Positions 1 to 10,151 of a DNA stretch of 64,000 bases are shown piece by piece. The notes beneath the pieces are model-generated. The model was not told the origin of the DNA and made no database searches. It saw only the letters and a list, made by a program, of their open reading frames with translations. The translations under genes and the position numbers were made by a program. The stretch comes from Trileptium ribeirensis (taxonomy: Eukaryota > Nematoda > Enoplea > Enoplida > Thoracostomopsidae). The stretch covers positions 1 through 64,000 of the forward strand of contig JASANE010011530.1 in NCBI GenBank assembly GCA_030248225.1. Direction: 5' to 3'. How positions within the stretch are numbered: the stretch's first letter is position 1; each line of letters begins with the position of its first letter.

Positions 1-513
1 GAAGCCGCCCGCGCCCGAGGAGAAATACAGGATGCAACCGAACTAATGGAATACCTAAGAGGATCTCCTATACAATACATTCCCTCGGAAGACCAAGTAG
101 CTGCCGACGGGATTGTAGAAGAATTTATTGAAAGTTTAGCTCGACAACGAGAAGCAAGTAAGCAACGTCGACCTTCCGAGTCTTCGGAAGGCGGTCGACC
201 GAAACGATTACGACCACGGACTGTAAACAAGGACAATGAGACAATATCAACCATTGGCGAATCAACCAAAGGCTCCTCTACCGGGAGGAAGGGAAGAGCG
301 CCGCCGCGTAGCGCTCCCTCCACCCTCAAGGGAGTCCTAACTCGACCATCACGCGCCAAACCACGCCGACAAACCCCAGCTAGAGCCCAATCACAAGTTA
401 GTTGGGAAGACGAAGAGGACGAGGTACCTCTTAGTCAACTTTTACCGGGACCCCGGCGAAGGCCCCACTTTGAACTCGATCCTCCAACAGAGGAGAGCGA
501 GGGGATCTCCTGA
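1..513 (+). CDS. ORF A, 3' end of a basic, proline/serine-rich protein (retroelement-like), partial
   Basis: The frame is open from base 1 to the TGA at 511-513, so this is the C-terminal end (about 170 residues) of a longer ORF that starts outside the window; the ATG at 46 is only the first internal methionine. The visible part begins with an acidic, probably helical stretch (residues about 1-60), then becomes rich in Arg, Lys, Pro and Ser with a short acidic patch (WEDEEDE) near the end. I recognise no enzyme motif. A basic, disordered tail of this kind suits a Gag-like or nucleic-acid-binding protein, but that is inference. ORF B starts immediately after its stop. GC content and compactness differ from the surrounding AT-rich DNA, which supports membership of a mobile element. 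Confidence 0.5.
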   Translation, partial: EAARARGEIQDATELMEYLRGSPIQYIPSEDQVAADGIVEEFIESLARQREASKQRRPSESSEGGRPKRLRPRTVNKDNETISTIGESTKGSSTGRKGRAPPRSAPSTLKGVLTRPSRAKPRRQTPARAQSQVSWEDEEDEVPLSQLLPGPRRRPHFELDPPTEESEGIS

Positions 514-514
514 G

Positions 515-970
515 ATGGGACCCTTTGCACCCGAGGTTAAAGAAAGGGAAGAACCCCCTCAACCCGTTCGCCGACAACCACATAGACAAGCCAGGGACCG
601 TTATCGCTGGTATGAAGACTATTTACCCCACGGAGAAGAAGCTCGGGTCATAATACCACGTTTGGACACCCGACGATTGGAACCCAAAATTACGACACCA
701 GCTCGACGGACTATACCCCTCGCTCCACCGACTCGACATCGTGACCCTGTCATGCCGATGGACTATCCATCTGGTAGTGCTCGTGCACGGCACGACATGT
801 TTGAACCTTTTAGGGACATCTTTGATGAACAGGACATCGAGGACATGTTATCCGCACATCCGGACTTGGAACCCGACGAGGACAGTGGACAAAGACAATT
901 ACGACCTGAAGATATCGGACTAGAAGTGGTCCGACCTCCGAGACAACCGCCTCGCGAGCGACGGTTGTAA
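515..970 (+). CDS. ORF B, proline/arginine-rich acidic-tailed protein of unknown function
   Basis: 151 codons from the ATG at 515 to the TAA at 968-970. The same frame is open back to 470 and overlaps ORF A by 44 nt. The ATG lies one base after the TGA of ORF A (TGAGATG), a layout that fits termination-reinitiation; a frameshift from ORF A into this frame is the alternative. The protein is rich in Pro and Arg in its first two thirds, then has an acidic segment (FDEQDIEDML, followed by an Asp/Glu-rich stretch) and ends in another Arg/Pro-rich tail. No known domain is recognised. It shares reading frame 2 with ORF C, 123 nt downstream. Probably a structural or accessory protein of the same element. 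Confidence 0.45.
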   Translation: MGPFAPEVKEREEPPQPVRRQPHRQARDRYRWYEDYLPHGEEARVIIPRLDTRRLEPKITTPARRTIPLAPPTRHRDPVMPMDYPSGSARARHDMFEPFRDIFDEQDIEDMLSAHPDLEPDEDSGQRQLRPEDIGLEVVRPPRQPPRERRL

Positions 971-1049
971 CGTTTAAATCACCCGAGAAACACCCCAGAA
1001 AACTCGAGCTCCCGCCGCCAGACTCCCTCAAGAACCGCCACTAATGGCG

Positions 1050-1064
1050 ATGAATACTATTGCA
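1050..1064 (+). promoter_or_regulatory. Candidate splice acceptor upstream of ORF C
   Basis: An AATACTATTGCAG-like sequence ends in AG at 1063-1064, 29 nt before the ATG of ORF C. The ORF is third in a row and does not overlap ORF B, so a spliced subgenomic mRNA would be one way to express it. The polypyrimidine tract is weak, so this is only a possibility. Confidence 0.2.
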
Positions 1065-1093
1065 GGAACAACCAATTCAAAGGACTCAACGAC

Positions 1094-2227
1094 ATGGAAC
1101 AAATTCCACAACCTCGAGTGCCGTATTACACTATCAATTATGGTGCGCCGATTGAAACGTTCCTGTCCAAAGGCACACACTGGCCGGAACTCTCCAACAT
1201 GGCTCCGTTAGGCCAAACCGTCACCCAATATCCCATTGAATACGCCTCGACGGAGCAAGGCTACCAGCTCCTCGTCACCTATTTATTCGACGAGGAGCAA
1301 GCAAAACAAGACATTTCGGACCTGAAACTGGGAGCTCGAGACGTCAAGGCCATCTCCCGACGAAACAAACAAAAGTTCCTCGACCCCGAAACAACCGAGC
1401 GCCTCCGCCCAATACTCCCTCACCTCATGCGGACGGTGCTGCTGGAAAAATTCAAAATTCCCCGATTCAGGGACGCCCTGTTAGCCACCGGATTTGCCCA
1501 ATTGCTCGAGGCAAATAGATCTGATTCATTTTGGGGAATCGGCCTAGGGCCGGAGGACATCAAGTTCGGTAAACGACCGCGACCCTGTTACAATGTCATG
1601 GGCCGTCTATTGGAGGAAGTTCGAACCTTCCTCCGACATAACGTCGCCACTTGGCCAACTGTCTTGATTCTGGGCGACTCCTTAGCAGCGCCCTTGGTCA
1701 ACATGGCCGCTTCGCATGGGTGGTTCGCCATGGCGTGGCCAGGAGCCACCATGCAATTTCTGGTCCGGTTGGCGACGTGCATAGCAACGCCGCAGACTAG
1801 AACCGTCATGATTCTTGGCGGATATAAAGCGGCCCTACGAACGAAGTCGCACGAAGGTCGTTTGCTGGACACTCCCAGCAAAGTCATGCGTCGAGTGCGC
1901 CGATATATCTGCTCATTCGACTATCTACTTTGTGATGGAGCCCGAGCAATCGTTGCCCCGCCCCCACCACATTGGGACATTGGACAGGACGATACCGTTG
2001 GATGGCACGACGAGTTCACCAAACTATTTCAGGACATTAAATGGCAATTTCCCGAGAGACTACAGAAATCGTCGATGCCAGACTACCCGCCCGAACTAAA
2101 TGAATTGGGCGCGTGGGAAAGCATGTCCGACGGCAACGAAGTAGTAGAGCCTAGCATTGCTGAGCCTTATATCGGATATTTTCAGAAATGGGTTCAACGA
2201 AATTTAGCATCTAACCGGTGGGACTAA
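1094..2227 (+). CDS. ORF C, NADAR domain fused to an SGNH/GDSL-like hydrolase domain
   Basis: 377 residues, ATG in a good context (G at -3, G at +4). Residues about 20-182 form a NADAR (YbiA-like) domain. LSN at 33-35 matches the family's LSNF. YASTEQGYQLL (50-60) matches the Y-x-S-x-E-x-x-Y-Q block. LLATG (129-133) is followed by LLEA and DSFWGIG (144-150), the D-x-x-WG block. NVMGRLLEEVR (167-177) matches the terminal N-x-LG-x-x-LM helix. NADAR proteins are known N-glycosidase-type enzymes acting on ribosyl or ADP-ribosyl groups, including ADP-ribosylated guanine in nucleic acids. Residues about 187-330 resemble an SGNH hydrolase: ILGDSL (192-197, nucleophile Ser196), a Gly block WPGATM (215-220), ILGGYKA (240-246) where the canonical GxND Asn is absent, and His305 in VGWHDEF. 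SGNH-like domains are known accessory domains of some retroelements, so a mobile-element origin fits. Substrate and activity of the fusion are unknown. Confidence 0.8.
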   Translation: MEQIPQPRVPYYTINYGAPIETFLSKGTHWPELSNMAPLGQTVTQYPIEYASTEQGYQLLVTYLFDEEQAKQDISDLKLGARDVKAISRRNKQKFLDPETTERLRPILPHLMRTVLLEKFKIPRFRDALLATGFAQLLEANRSDSFWGIGLGPEDIKFGKRPRPCYNVMGRLLEEVRTFLRHNVATWPTVLILGDSLAAPLVNMAASHGWFAMAWPGATMQFLVRLATCIATPQTRTVMILGGYKAALRTKSHEGRLLDTPSKVMRRVRRYICSFDYLLCDGARAIVAPPPPHWDIGQDDTVGWHDEFTKLFQDIKWQFPERLQKSSMPDYPPELNELGAWESMSDGNEVVEPSIAEPYIGYFQKWVQRNLASNRWD

Positions 2228-2386
2228 AACAACAAGGAGAGACTCCCGACATGCCATTATGATTACTAGTTATCTATGGATATTGCTCTTTCGACGTCGA
2301 GGAGAACCACTAAGAACACCTATGATAAACCCAAAACTATATGTACTGTGTGGTATCGTTATGCCTGCCTAATCGCGTGTTGATAA

Positions 2387-2392
2387 AATAAA
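2387..2392 (+). terminator. Polyadenylation signal AATAAA after ORF C
   Basis: A canonical AATAAA lies 160 nt after the stop of ORF C, followed within about 40 nt by a T/GT-rich stretch (TTTGTATCCGTTGTGTAATA) of the kind that promotes cleavage. It is a reasonable 3' end for the ORF A-B-C transcript and, if this is an LTR element, may mark the R region. Confidence 0.5.
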
Positions 2393-4160
2393 TGCCGTAT
2401 TTAACCACCTATTTTACATTTGTATCCGTTGTGTAATATATTTGCGTATGCATACTTATACCATGGCACCAGGGCAGAAACTTTTGAATGAAGCGACTTT
2501 TGACCATGTTGAAAATTCTTTCAAAAAGTAGTAAAAAGTCCTTTTCGTCCCCTTAAAAATATAAGAGGAGGACTTTTAAGGAGGATTCGGCGGAAACGTG
2601 ACCAGGAAAAGTGGCCAAATTTGTACCGAATAGAATATTTTGAGAAACTTTCCAAAAGCAAACAACTTTAAAAGTTATTAGGCCAGGACCACGATGTGCG
2701 ACTAGGACCAACGATGGTCAATAAGACACTTCGACAACAACATAAATAAACTAGGAAACTTGAATTTTCAAGTACCATATCTCATCAGGTTATCTGTATA
2801 TATGGACTAATTTATTATTGGGTCGTAGAGCATAGTTCATTTTCCGGTCAAAACCAGGCACGATCCTTTTTGAAAGGGGTCTTAGTCGTCGGAGACCCCA
2901 TTATAGGCGCAAATCCTCACCATAGGGACAACAGAGAAAATTGCGTCCAACCCGAATAATTAAGTCTGAAAATTTCCATTTAAAAATATAAGAGATGTAA
3001 CAGGCCCGTTCCGGCCCGTTACGTGTGTTTTACAGGGTTTCAACGTCGAAATGGCCTAAACGCGTCTTAAATCGAACCAGATAGAGGTTACGGGGATAAG
3101 GTTTTCACGTGTTGCCTGGTGTCATGGCTATTGTTAATTGCTTTGTTTGTCATCGATATATTTGCCGTGATTGCCGTTGATATGTTTGTTGTTGGTATGA
3201 TTTTTGCCATTGCATGTTCATATTTTATTATCGCGTGTCATGTTGGATAAGTTCAACCAGACAGGTAGGACGTTTGAGTAGGGTGAAGGTACGAATCTAG
3301 AAAAAATAGAAAAGAGCGCCTAACTGGCACTGAGATGGGAGATCTGAACGGAACTCGACTGTTTCCCCCCATTTCCCCATTGGAAATTCAAAATTTGGAC
3401 CGTCCGGGAATAGGAGGCCTTTGAAAATTTAAGGGATTGGGAAGTGATCGAAATCGAAACTCTCAATTTTACCTGGTCCTAAGTGAAGCATAGCCTAATG
3501 GTTGCAAAAGTAAGCTGAAACAAATGGGTTACGGTAGTTTCCGATTATTCGGAAATCACGGACCTCGGGCCTGTTTATCGGCCCGTAACCGTCTAACGGT
3601 TCAGATTAACCGGAAATGCCCCGAGTACTTTTCGGTAGAGAATTTCCAGGGCTCTCGAACGAGCCCAAGGTATCGCCAATCGCTGGAGGATTTCACGAGA
3701 TATCCTGGGGACAAATAGGTGAACATTCAATCAACAGCCAATACTTACGCTAGGTTTGGCTGGTGACCAGGGTTCCGAGTGGACCTGGTATAGGCCTATA
3801 TGGAAATATAACTATGCATATGTATGTGTATTGCGTGGTCTTCGTGTCTCGGTATGTTTATTTTCCCGCCCCCACCGTATCAGAACCTTTATTTTTATAG
3901 CATCCGTTGACGCCCAAAATTGCCTGACCCGCACCCCAACAACTGGTTTTTCTGGTAACCATCGGATCATTGATTGAAAGTATGCGTGTTTCTAAGCAGT
4001 GTACCCATTTAGGCATCTGACGAGGCCAGGCGGGTCTCGATCTGACCAGCCCTCCCGCTGCCATATAGCTTACTTCCCTGTTTTATAATGCACCACGAAA
4101 ATTCAACATAAAATTCCGCCTGTTCTGTACCAACTCCGTATTTGACCACAGACCCTAAAC

Positions 4161-4700
4161 GTGCTCATGCGACCCCTCATTTTATTTGTCTGCTCCTGGC
4201 GAGCACAACGATATCCGGCGGGTCTTTGTCCGACTTCGCGTTAGCCCTTTATGACCGAAAAGGTGCCCCCCCAATTTTGGCATACCGACTGTAAGTGGGT
4301 ACAGACCGACCGAAAATTTAACCCCAACTCAAAGGTAGGCATAATACCCCTCATTGCATTCGTCGCGTCGAGACATCTTCAACGATGCCCGGCGGGTCTC
4401 CATCCGTCGCCCCGTTAACCCGGGACGGCCGAAAATGCGCCCCCACTTTTTGCCGACACTCTCTTTAACGGTCTTTAACAGTCGTGATTTTAGTGCCCCT
4501 CTACCCGCTGCCGTTAAGGTAGGGAAAACACCCCTCGTTTGAATCGCCTTTCCAAGGCGAGTTCAACGATGTCCGGCGGGCGTCGCTCCGCCCCACCGTT
4601 AGAGCGGGAGAGCCCGCTGAAACTCCGTATGCTAATATATGTCGGAACCCACAATTGGGTCCCGACCCGCCACTGCGTCTACCCCCCTCGTGTTTGGTAT
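4161..4700 (+). repeat. Three degenerate tandem copies of a ~180-bp GC-rich unit
   Basis: The core CAACGAT(A/G)(T/C)CCGGCGGG occurs at about 4206, 4380 and 4564, periods 174 and 184. Each copy is preceded by an A(C)CCCCTC(A/G)TT-type block and followed by CCGAAAATG/CCGAAAAGG-like and CCCCC-rich segments. Copies have diverged clearly, so the duplication is old or under constraint. Confidence 0.6.
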
Positions 4701-4904
4701 CATTCAGCCCCGTTTTTCGTCCTGGGACCGAATTTCGCCCCAGCCCCTCGAGATTCCCTCGGGAACCCCCTGTCCCGACTCCCTTCCCTGTCCTTTCTTT
4801 TCGTTTTCTTTTTCTTTCTTTCCACTCTCTCTAACCGACTTCTTTGGTCGGTTGTCGTCGTTGCTGTCGCCATGTGTGCGTGTGTACGTGTGTGTATGTG
4901 CTGC

Positions 4905-4907
4905 TGG

Positions 4908-4940
<33 letters not shown>

Positions 4941-4946
4941 GTTGTG
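4905..4946 (+). repeat. (GTT)n microsatellite inside a TG-rich block
   Basis: About a dozen GTT/TTG triplets in a row, flanked by TGTGTG-rich sequence from about 4870 to 5100. The long Leu-, Val- or Gln-rich open frames across it are products of the triplet repeat, not genes. Confidence 0.9.
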
Positions 4947-7560
4947 CTGATGTTGTCGTGGTTCTGCATGTTTCTAGTGTGGCCTCGAGCGACCTTTCTG
5001 TCGCTCAGGTCGCCTGTGTGTCTCATGTGTAGTGTGTGTGTTCATGAGTATTGTATGTGTATGTGTTTGTGGATATAGATATATATATATAGTATGTAAA
5101 ACGACACAAAAAACAGGACAGACGAGGACGGACATACAAAATTCTGTTAAATTTGTGAGTTTTACGGACGGACTGGACACATAGGAATAGGACTGACGGG
5201 GGGTAGGTTTAGGGCCCTCCCGTGGGTTCCGGGAGTTCCTGAATAGGACCCCGGATAGACCGAAAGATGCTTAGGATTGTGCTACGCCCTAAAACACGAA
5301 ATAAGTTCATTCCTACCTTCGGTCCCCCCCTTTTTGGGACGTCCAAAGACGTCCTGTCGGGATATTTGAAATCTAGCTAGGAATGCTAGGAATTCTAGAA
5401 ATGTTTGGCTTTATCTTGTAAGCCGACATATAAACGTGCAATGTTTGCACGTTTATCCATGAATAAGGCGATAAAATTTAGCCCCAGATGCCCTCCAAAT
5501 AAGCTTAATTAAGTGATGGATGAGGCAGCTAACTCGCTAAATAGCAGAAATTTGGCTTTAAATCGGCGAGTTAGCTGGGGGGAAAATTTGATGGATGAGA
5601 ACCAGAACGCGGAAAAGACATATTCTAGCTTATCTTGAATGCTTTGTAGGGGGAAAAGATTTAAAATTTTGAATATTTGACGGGTGATTTAGCAGCTTTC
5701 GTGGAACATTTGGGGGTTAACGACCAAGCTAAGTTAGGTAATAGGTTTAATAAATCTGAGTAATGAGTTTTCGACAAGTTTCTGACAGGAATTTGGGACT
5801 GCAGATGGGGTAAAATCGGCTAACTTCGGAGAAAACTCGCAGATGGTCGACCTCCGAGTAATCGGAGGGTTCAAATTTGATGTCGGCGATTTCGATTGAA
5901 GCCGACTCTCTCTAACGGGGTCCCAGGGTTTACGATAGCTGTCAAAATCAAAATCTTGGGAATTTTTCGATTGGGCGCCCGGGTTTGAACTCGAAAAAGA
6001 GGGCGTCAACAGAGCTTCTCCGATTGGATAGCGACGAAATCGCTATCTTTCAACATAGCAGAAAATTTTGAAGCGACGACTACCGCGTCGTCTCGACAGA
6101 TCAGTTTGACTTCGGCAGCGCGGAGTTCGGTCGACTCTACTGACCGGCTCCGACGCTTGAGTTTTAGTATGGTTTGCATTTGTTTTGGCTTTCTCGTGTT
6201 TTCCGCTTTATTCGTTTGGAATGGGATTCGACAACGAGAGGACCCGCGTAGACATCTTTCGTCTCGCGGAAGGGGACCAGCTATTGCTGTCCCGGATCAA
6301 ACCTTGTAAGTCAGGAAGCGCTGCAAGAGCATGGGGGTTTATTTTCCCCAGACCTGAGTGTAACAGACCGAAATTTTAGTTCGTGATAACATGATTTGTT
6401 CTCCATAGAGTGACCGGTCGTCCGTCGATGGACGTCCCGCCTTCCACGCCGATTAGTTACAAATTTTTACATGATCTTTGACAAACCGTCTCGAGTCGAG
6501 TTCCGTTTTGGGCATTTCGGGCGATTACACGGGGGATGTTGCATTGTGAACACCAGTCGAAGTCATTCTGATTTCCCGTGGTCATAGGTAAGGCAAATCA
6601 AAATGGACGCTTCTCGTCCACGCGTTTTTCATGACTTATCACTCTTGAGTTAGGGCTGTCGAATTTTCCTGAGCTGACCACGGTAAAATTTTACCACGAA
6701 ATCATAGGGATTCGCATATTCACGTGTTTCTGACTATGCTTATGGTTTACAAATTTACAATTTAGTGGACCGTTCGGTGCTCATGCCGCTGCTTGAGCTC
6801 GGACCGACGTCGCAGTTAGGGACAGAGGACTAGCCTCTGTCGGGCTTTAGGAAGCCCCAAAATTTCAATTGTCAGTTGAGTTAAGAAATTTGGGGAAGGT
6901 AAAAGACTAAACAAATTCTAAGTGAATCCAGCTTGAGCTTAAGGTTTTTTCACTCCGTAAGGAGCAACACTTGTACACTGTTTGAAAGCTGGCGTCTTGT
7001 TTTATCTCTGACATGTGCTATCAGGCGACGTGTTTATTGCTAAAGGTTATTCGAAACTGGTATAGCGATTAGTTCCGAACGCCCGAGACCCAGCCAGCCC
7101 CGTGACACTCCCGACCAAGTACTGGTAAAAGACACGGCTACGGAAAGCCTACGGCGAAACTGCCCCGACCAGGCTATTAAGTTACCATATCTCATTGTGA
7201 CAAGAACACGTGGTTAAGTTTCAAGGAAACACGTAGGAAATCACCCCTATTTGAAAATGAGTGAATGTCCTGGTTAGACACTAAAATCGGCCCTGAGCAA
7301 CGCTACCCTAGGCACGATAGGGTGTGCCATGTTCAAAATGAGATCACAATACTCCCATTTTAATAAACATAAAATCGCGACCTTCCGCGAATCGTTTTGT
7401 CCCCAACCCGAGTAAGTGCAAAACCCCGTTTTCTTTTCAGAGCGACTTGATCGCTGAGTTTAAGCATTTTTACATTTTATCCCTGATTGCCCGTTAGGCT
7501 ATGTACTATGTATGCCCTTGCCTCGATTTTTGTCGTTTCTCTCTCTCCTTTTTCATTTTC

Positions 7561-7640
7561 CCTTGCTAAGATTCGATCCTGCACGGAGAATTCAAGTCCG
7601 CTGCAGGTCTGTCAGTATTAACCACTCGACCATCGAGTTC
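7561..7640 (-). tRNA. tRNA-Ser(TGA)-like sequence, probably a pseudogene or tRNA-derived segment
   Basis: Reading the minus strand, TGGTCGAGTGGTTAA matches the A box/D arm of type II tRNAs. CGGACTTGAATTCTCCG can form an anticodon-like stem-loop with TGA in the anticodon position, and GCAGGATCGAATC resembles the B box/T arm. The D-arm to anticodon spacing is too long and I find no matching acceptor stem (5' GAACTCGA against 3' AGCAAGGG). It is therefore unlikely to be a working tRNA; a decayed copy or a tRNA-derived part of the element is likelier. Confidence 0.35.
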
Positions 7641-9836
7641 TGAGGAAATTCATTAAAATTCTAGTGATAACTCAACTGCACAATTTCGATAGTGCAGTTG
7701 AGACACTGTACAATTTCGATGTGTACAGTGTAATAAGGCAATAGGATAAGCGATAGAGAGAGGACGGCAAGACAAAGAAAAAGCAACAGGGGAAACGAAA
7801 GAAACCAAAGAAACAAAGCAAGAAACAGGAAAGAAAGGCACCACCCGAAACAACCCCCAAAGCAAACAACACCAACCCACCCCAGGCGAAACGAGTCCCA
7901 GTTGTGGGACGGGCACGTAAATACGTTAAAACAGTTAAAAGTGCGGCCTCGGTCGCCTAGGAAATCGCTAGGGATAACAACTGCTCGTGCCTCTCGTCCA
8001 TGTAGGCGGTCGGAATAGTAGCCAGGAACGTGTCCGACATAACATAGCTCGCGGGATACTCCGCCACCAAAATCGGCCGCGTCACCACCGGCATACCGGT
8101 TATAGACTTTAGGACTCAGGATAGTCGAACTCCCGGCTGGACTATTCAAGTTGTTGAGACAACAGCAAATGCAGGATTGACAAAGAACCTGGCCTCGGGC
8201 TGGAATGAAAGGAGTGACTTGTTAGGGACGCTAGGCAGCATTTGCAGGACAGGTAATGTACGCGGACAGCATTTTGACATCTGACCGCGATGTAGGTGAC
8301 TCGTCGGTTGAACCAAAATTGGTAGCCTGTGCTCGTTGGCGATTGTAAATAATCGATTGCTCTGACAATGTAATGATGTGTACCATACTTGATTTCCTTT
8401 TTCTTATTCAGCGATCGGGTTTTATTTTGTACGGTAGACCTATGCATTCCCCGTACCCGGACTCGTGCCCTGTCACCGCCCCTCCCCCGCTTAGTTCTCG
8501 AATTACGTGCACCGCCGCGCGCTATTAGGAGCGAATTTCGAAGCACACCAGAACGCATAACCCGAGCGACAGCTGACCTAGTTAACGTTCGACGTGGAAC
8601 GCCTCGGGTATAGATTTTGGTCCGGTACGACCGGGAACGACTTCGCGTGCGCCACCTCTTTCTCTTTCGCACCGCTGGACAAGGGAACGAATGTTCGGGC
8701 GGACCGATTAGTACTACCGTAGTTTGTATTTACGTGCGCATCTTATTAAATGCCCTTTGTTAACCGACACTGTACATGACTTTGAATAAACTCTTGAAAA
8801 TTATATGACGTGTCCCGTGTTATTGGATTCTTAGCGTGATAAGGACGTCCAATTGGACGGGCCGACCCTTCGTGCCACGGCTTGCGGACGAAAATACCCC
8901 AAGCCCTGACACGAGCGGTCCGCCGCCATTATTGATCTGTTTGTGTAGTGGTATTGCGGCGAGAGTGGTCCACCGAATTACCCATAAAATTAACTGGCTC
9001 AATAGTCACGCTCACACGAAAGACAAAATTTACTAGGAACACATTATCACTAGAGATTAACACCATTAGATTAGAAAGATGTGAACTAAGTAGTCCGACG
9101 TTAAACGTTTCAGGGCAGGTCGGAACCCTGTGGGGGCCACATGGCTACAACGGACAAAGTGTTCGGCTAATGATAACGCAGCAGAACCCAAAATTTACAT
9201 GGCGAAACCAAACTTATCGCGCATTTTACCTTAACTTACGCTAGACCAAACAACTTCCGTTAGACTAGGATAGGGAATATTGGTCTGACATTATGACCTG
9301 CGAGCAGGTTTCGGTGTCAACCTCCCTGGGGGACCTCAGTGATCATACCCCGATACTAGACACGTGCGCAACCAATCGGGCGGGGTCCGAACACACCCCG
9401 TGAAGCGCGCCTGCGGCCTGCTAAGCTCCGTAACTTCTTGGGTCTGACCAAGGGAGGTGACTAAGAAAGAAAACTTAGGGTCCGCCCTCGAGGTTATGAT
9501 AGCCGGGGTCGTATGGGCATGGTGTTAGGAAGTTGCGCCATGCAGCTGCGTCACCGTTATTACATCGTGTTTGTAACGTCCATTAAGCCAGCATCTGTAC
9601 GGAAACTAGAGAATCCTGTTAGTATCTGGCGGCAGATGTCTGGACCCGTGGCTGGCTGTCATCCTGGCTATCGGGCGCGTCCCCTATGGCGATGGGGATG
9701 TTGAGCAATGCTTGTGCGCATCAAATGCACCATGCTCAGCAGTAACTTGATTCACCGTGGACAAACGTTGACAAAGAATTTGCACTTGCGTGAATTGTCT
9801 GCTGCCTACGTAATAATTTTTAAACGGTTCCAAATA

Positions 9837-9921
9837 TTCCCACGTGGGAATTGAATTCCCATGGGAATTCAAAATAATTCCCATCTCATCCCATTCCAAT
9901 TCCCATGGGAATTCCCATTCC
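9837..9921. repeat. Palindromic GGGAATT/AATTCCC cluster
   Basis: Several copies of AATTCCCATGGGAATT and related half-sites in both orientations in 85 bp, giving nested perfect palindromes. It lies at the start of the AT-rich DNA just right of the GC-richer block, so it may mark an insertion boundary or simply be a simple-sequence cluster. Confidence 0.6.
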
Positions 9922-10151
9922 ACCCTGGTAACTTCCCTCCCCGATACCCCATCGACGCCAATGCTATATAAACGGTTTTAATATTTTAATTAAAGAGTCG
10001 GGTATTAAATTTTTTGCTAATTTTGCCAATATTTAGTACAAATATCGCACAAATACCGTCTTTCCTTGGGCGATGCACACATTTCGTTAGTCGATAGTTA
10101 ACATTTCATATAAAAATTGTAAAATGAAAACCTATATATAGTTTGTTCCAG

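Larger units (their letters stand above)
2228..9700. other. Long ORF-poor tract continuing the left-end element
   Basis: About 7.5 kb of moderate GC with little of the poly-A/T character of the rest of the window, and no ORF with a recognisable domain. The longest open frames (176 aa at 8142-8672 and 162 aa at 7661-8149, both minus) are low-complexity and Arg/Ser- or Phe/Leu-rich and look spurious. The motif TTTAAAAATATAAGAG occurs twice (about 2552 and 2980), and ACCATATCTCAT twice (about 2776 and 7185). The tract holds degenerate ~180-bp tandem repeats, a (GTT)n/(TG)n block and a tRNA-like sequence. It may be the 3' untranslated region and/or LTR of a giant retroelement. The right edge near 9,700 is set only by the compositional change and could be off by some hundred bases. 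No 5' Wnt exon was found inside it. Confidence 0.4.

Noticed and set aside
4539..5078. 179-aa plus-strand frame and its minus-strand Gln-rich counterpart
   Set aside because: Generated by the (GTT)n/(TG)n microsatellite; no coding signature outside the repeat.
7661..8672. Two minus-strand open frames (162 and 176 aa)
   Set aside because: Composition is extreme (Phe/Leu/Cys-rich and Arg/Ser/Thr-rich), no motif is recognisable, and they overlap a low-GA-complexity stretch; more likely chance frames in the noncoding tract.
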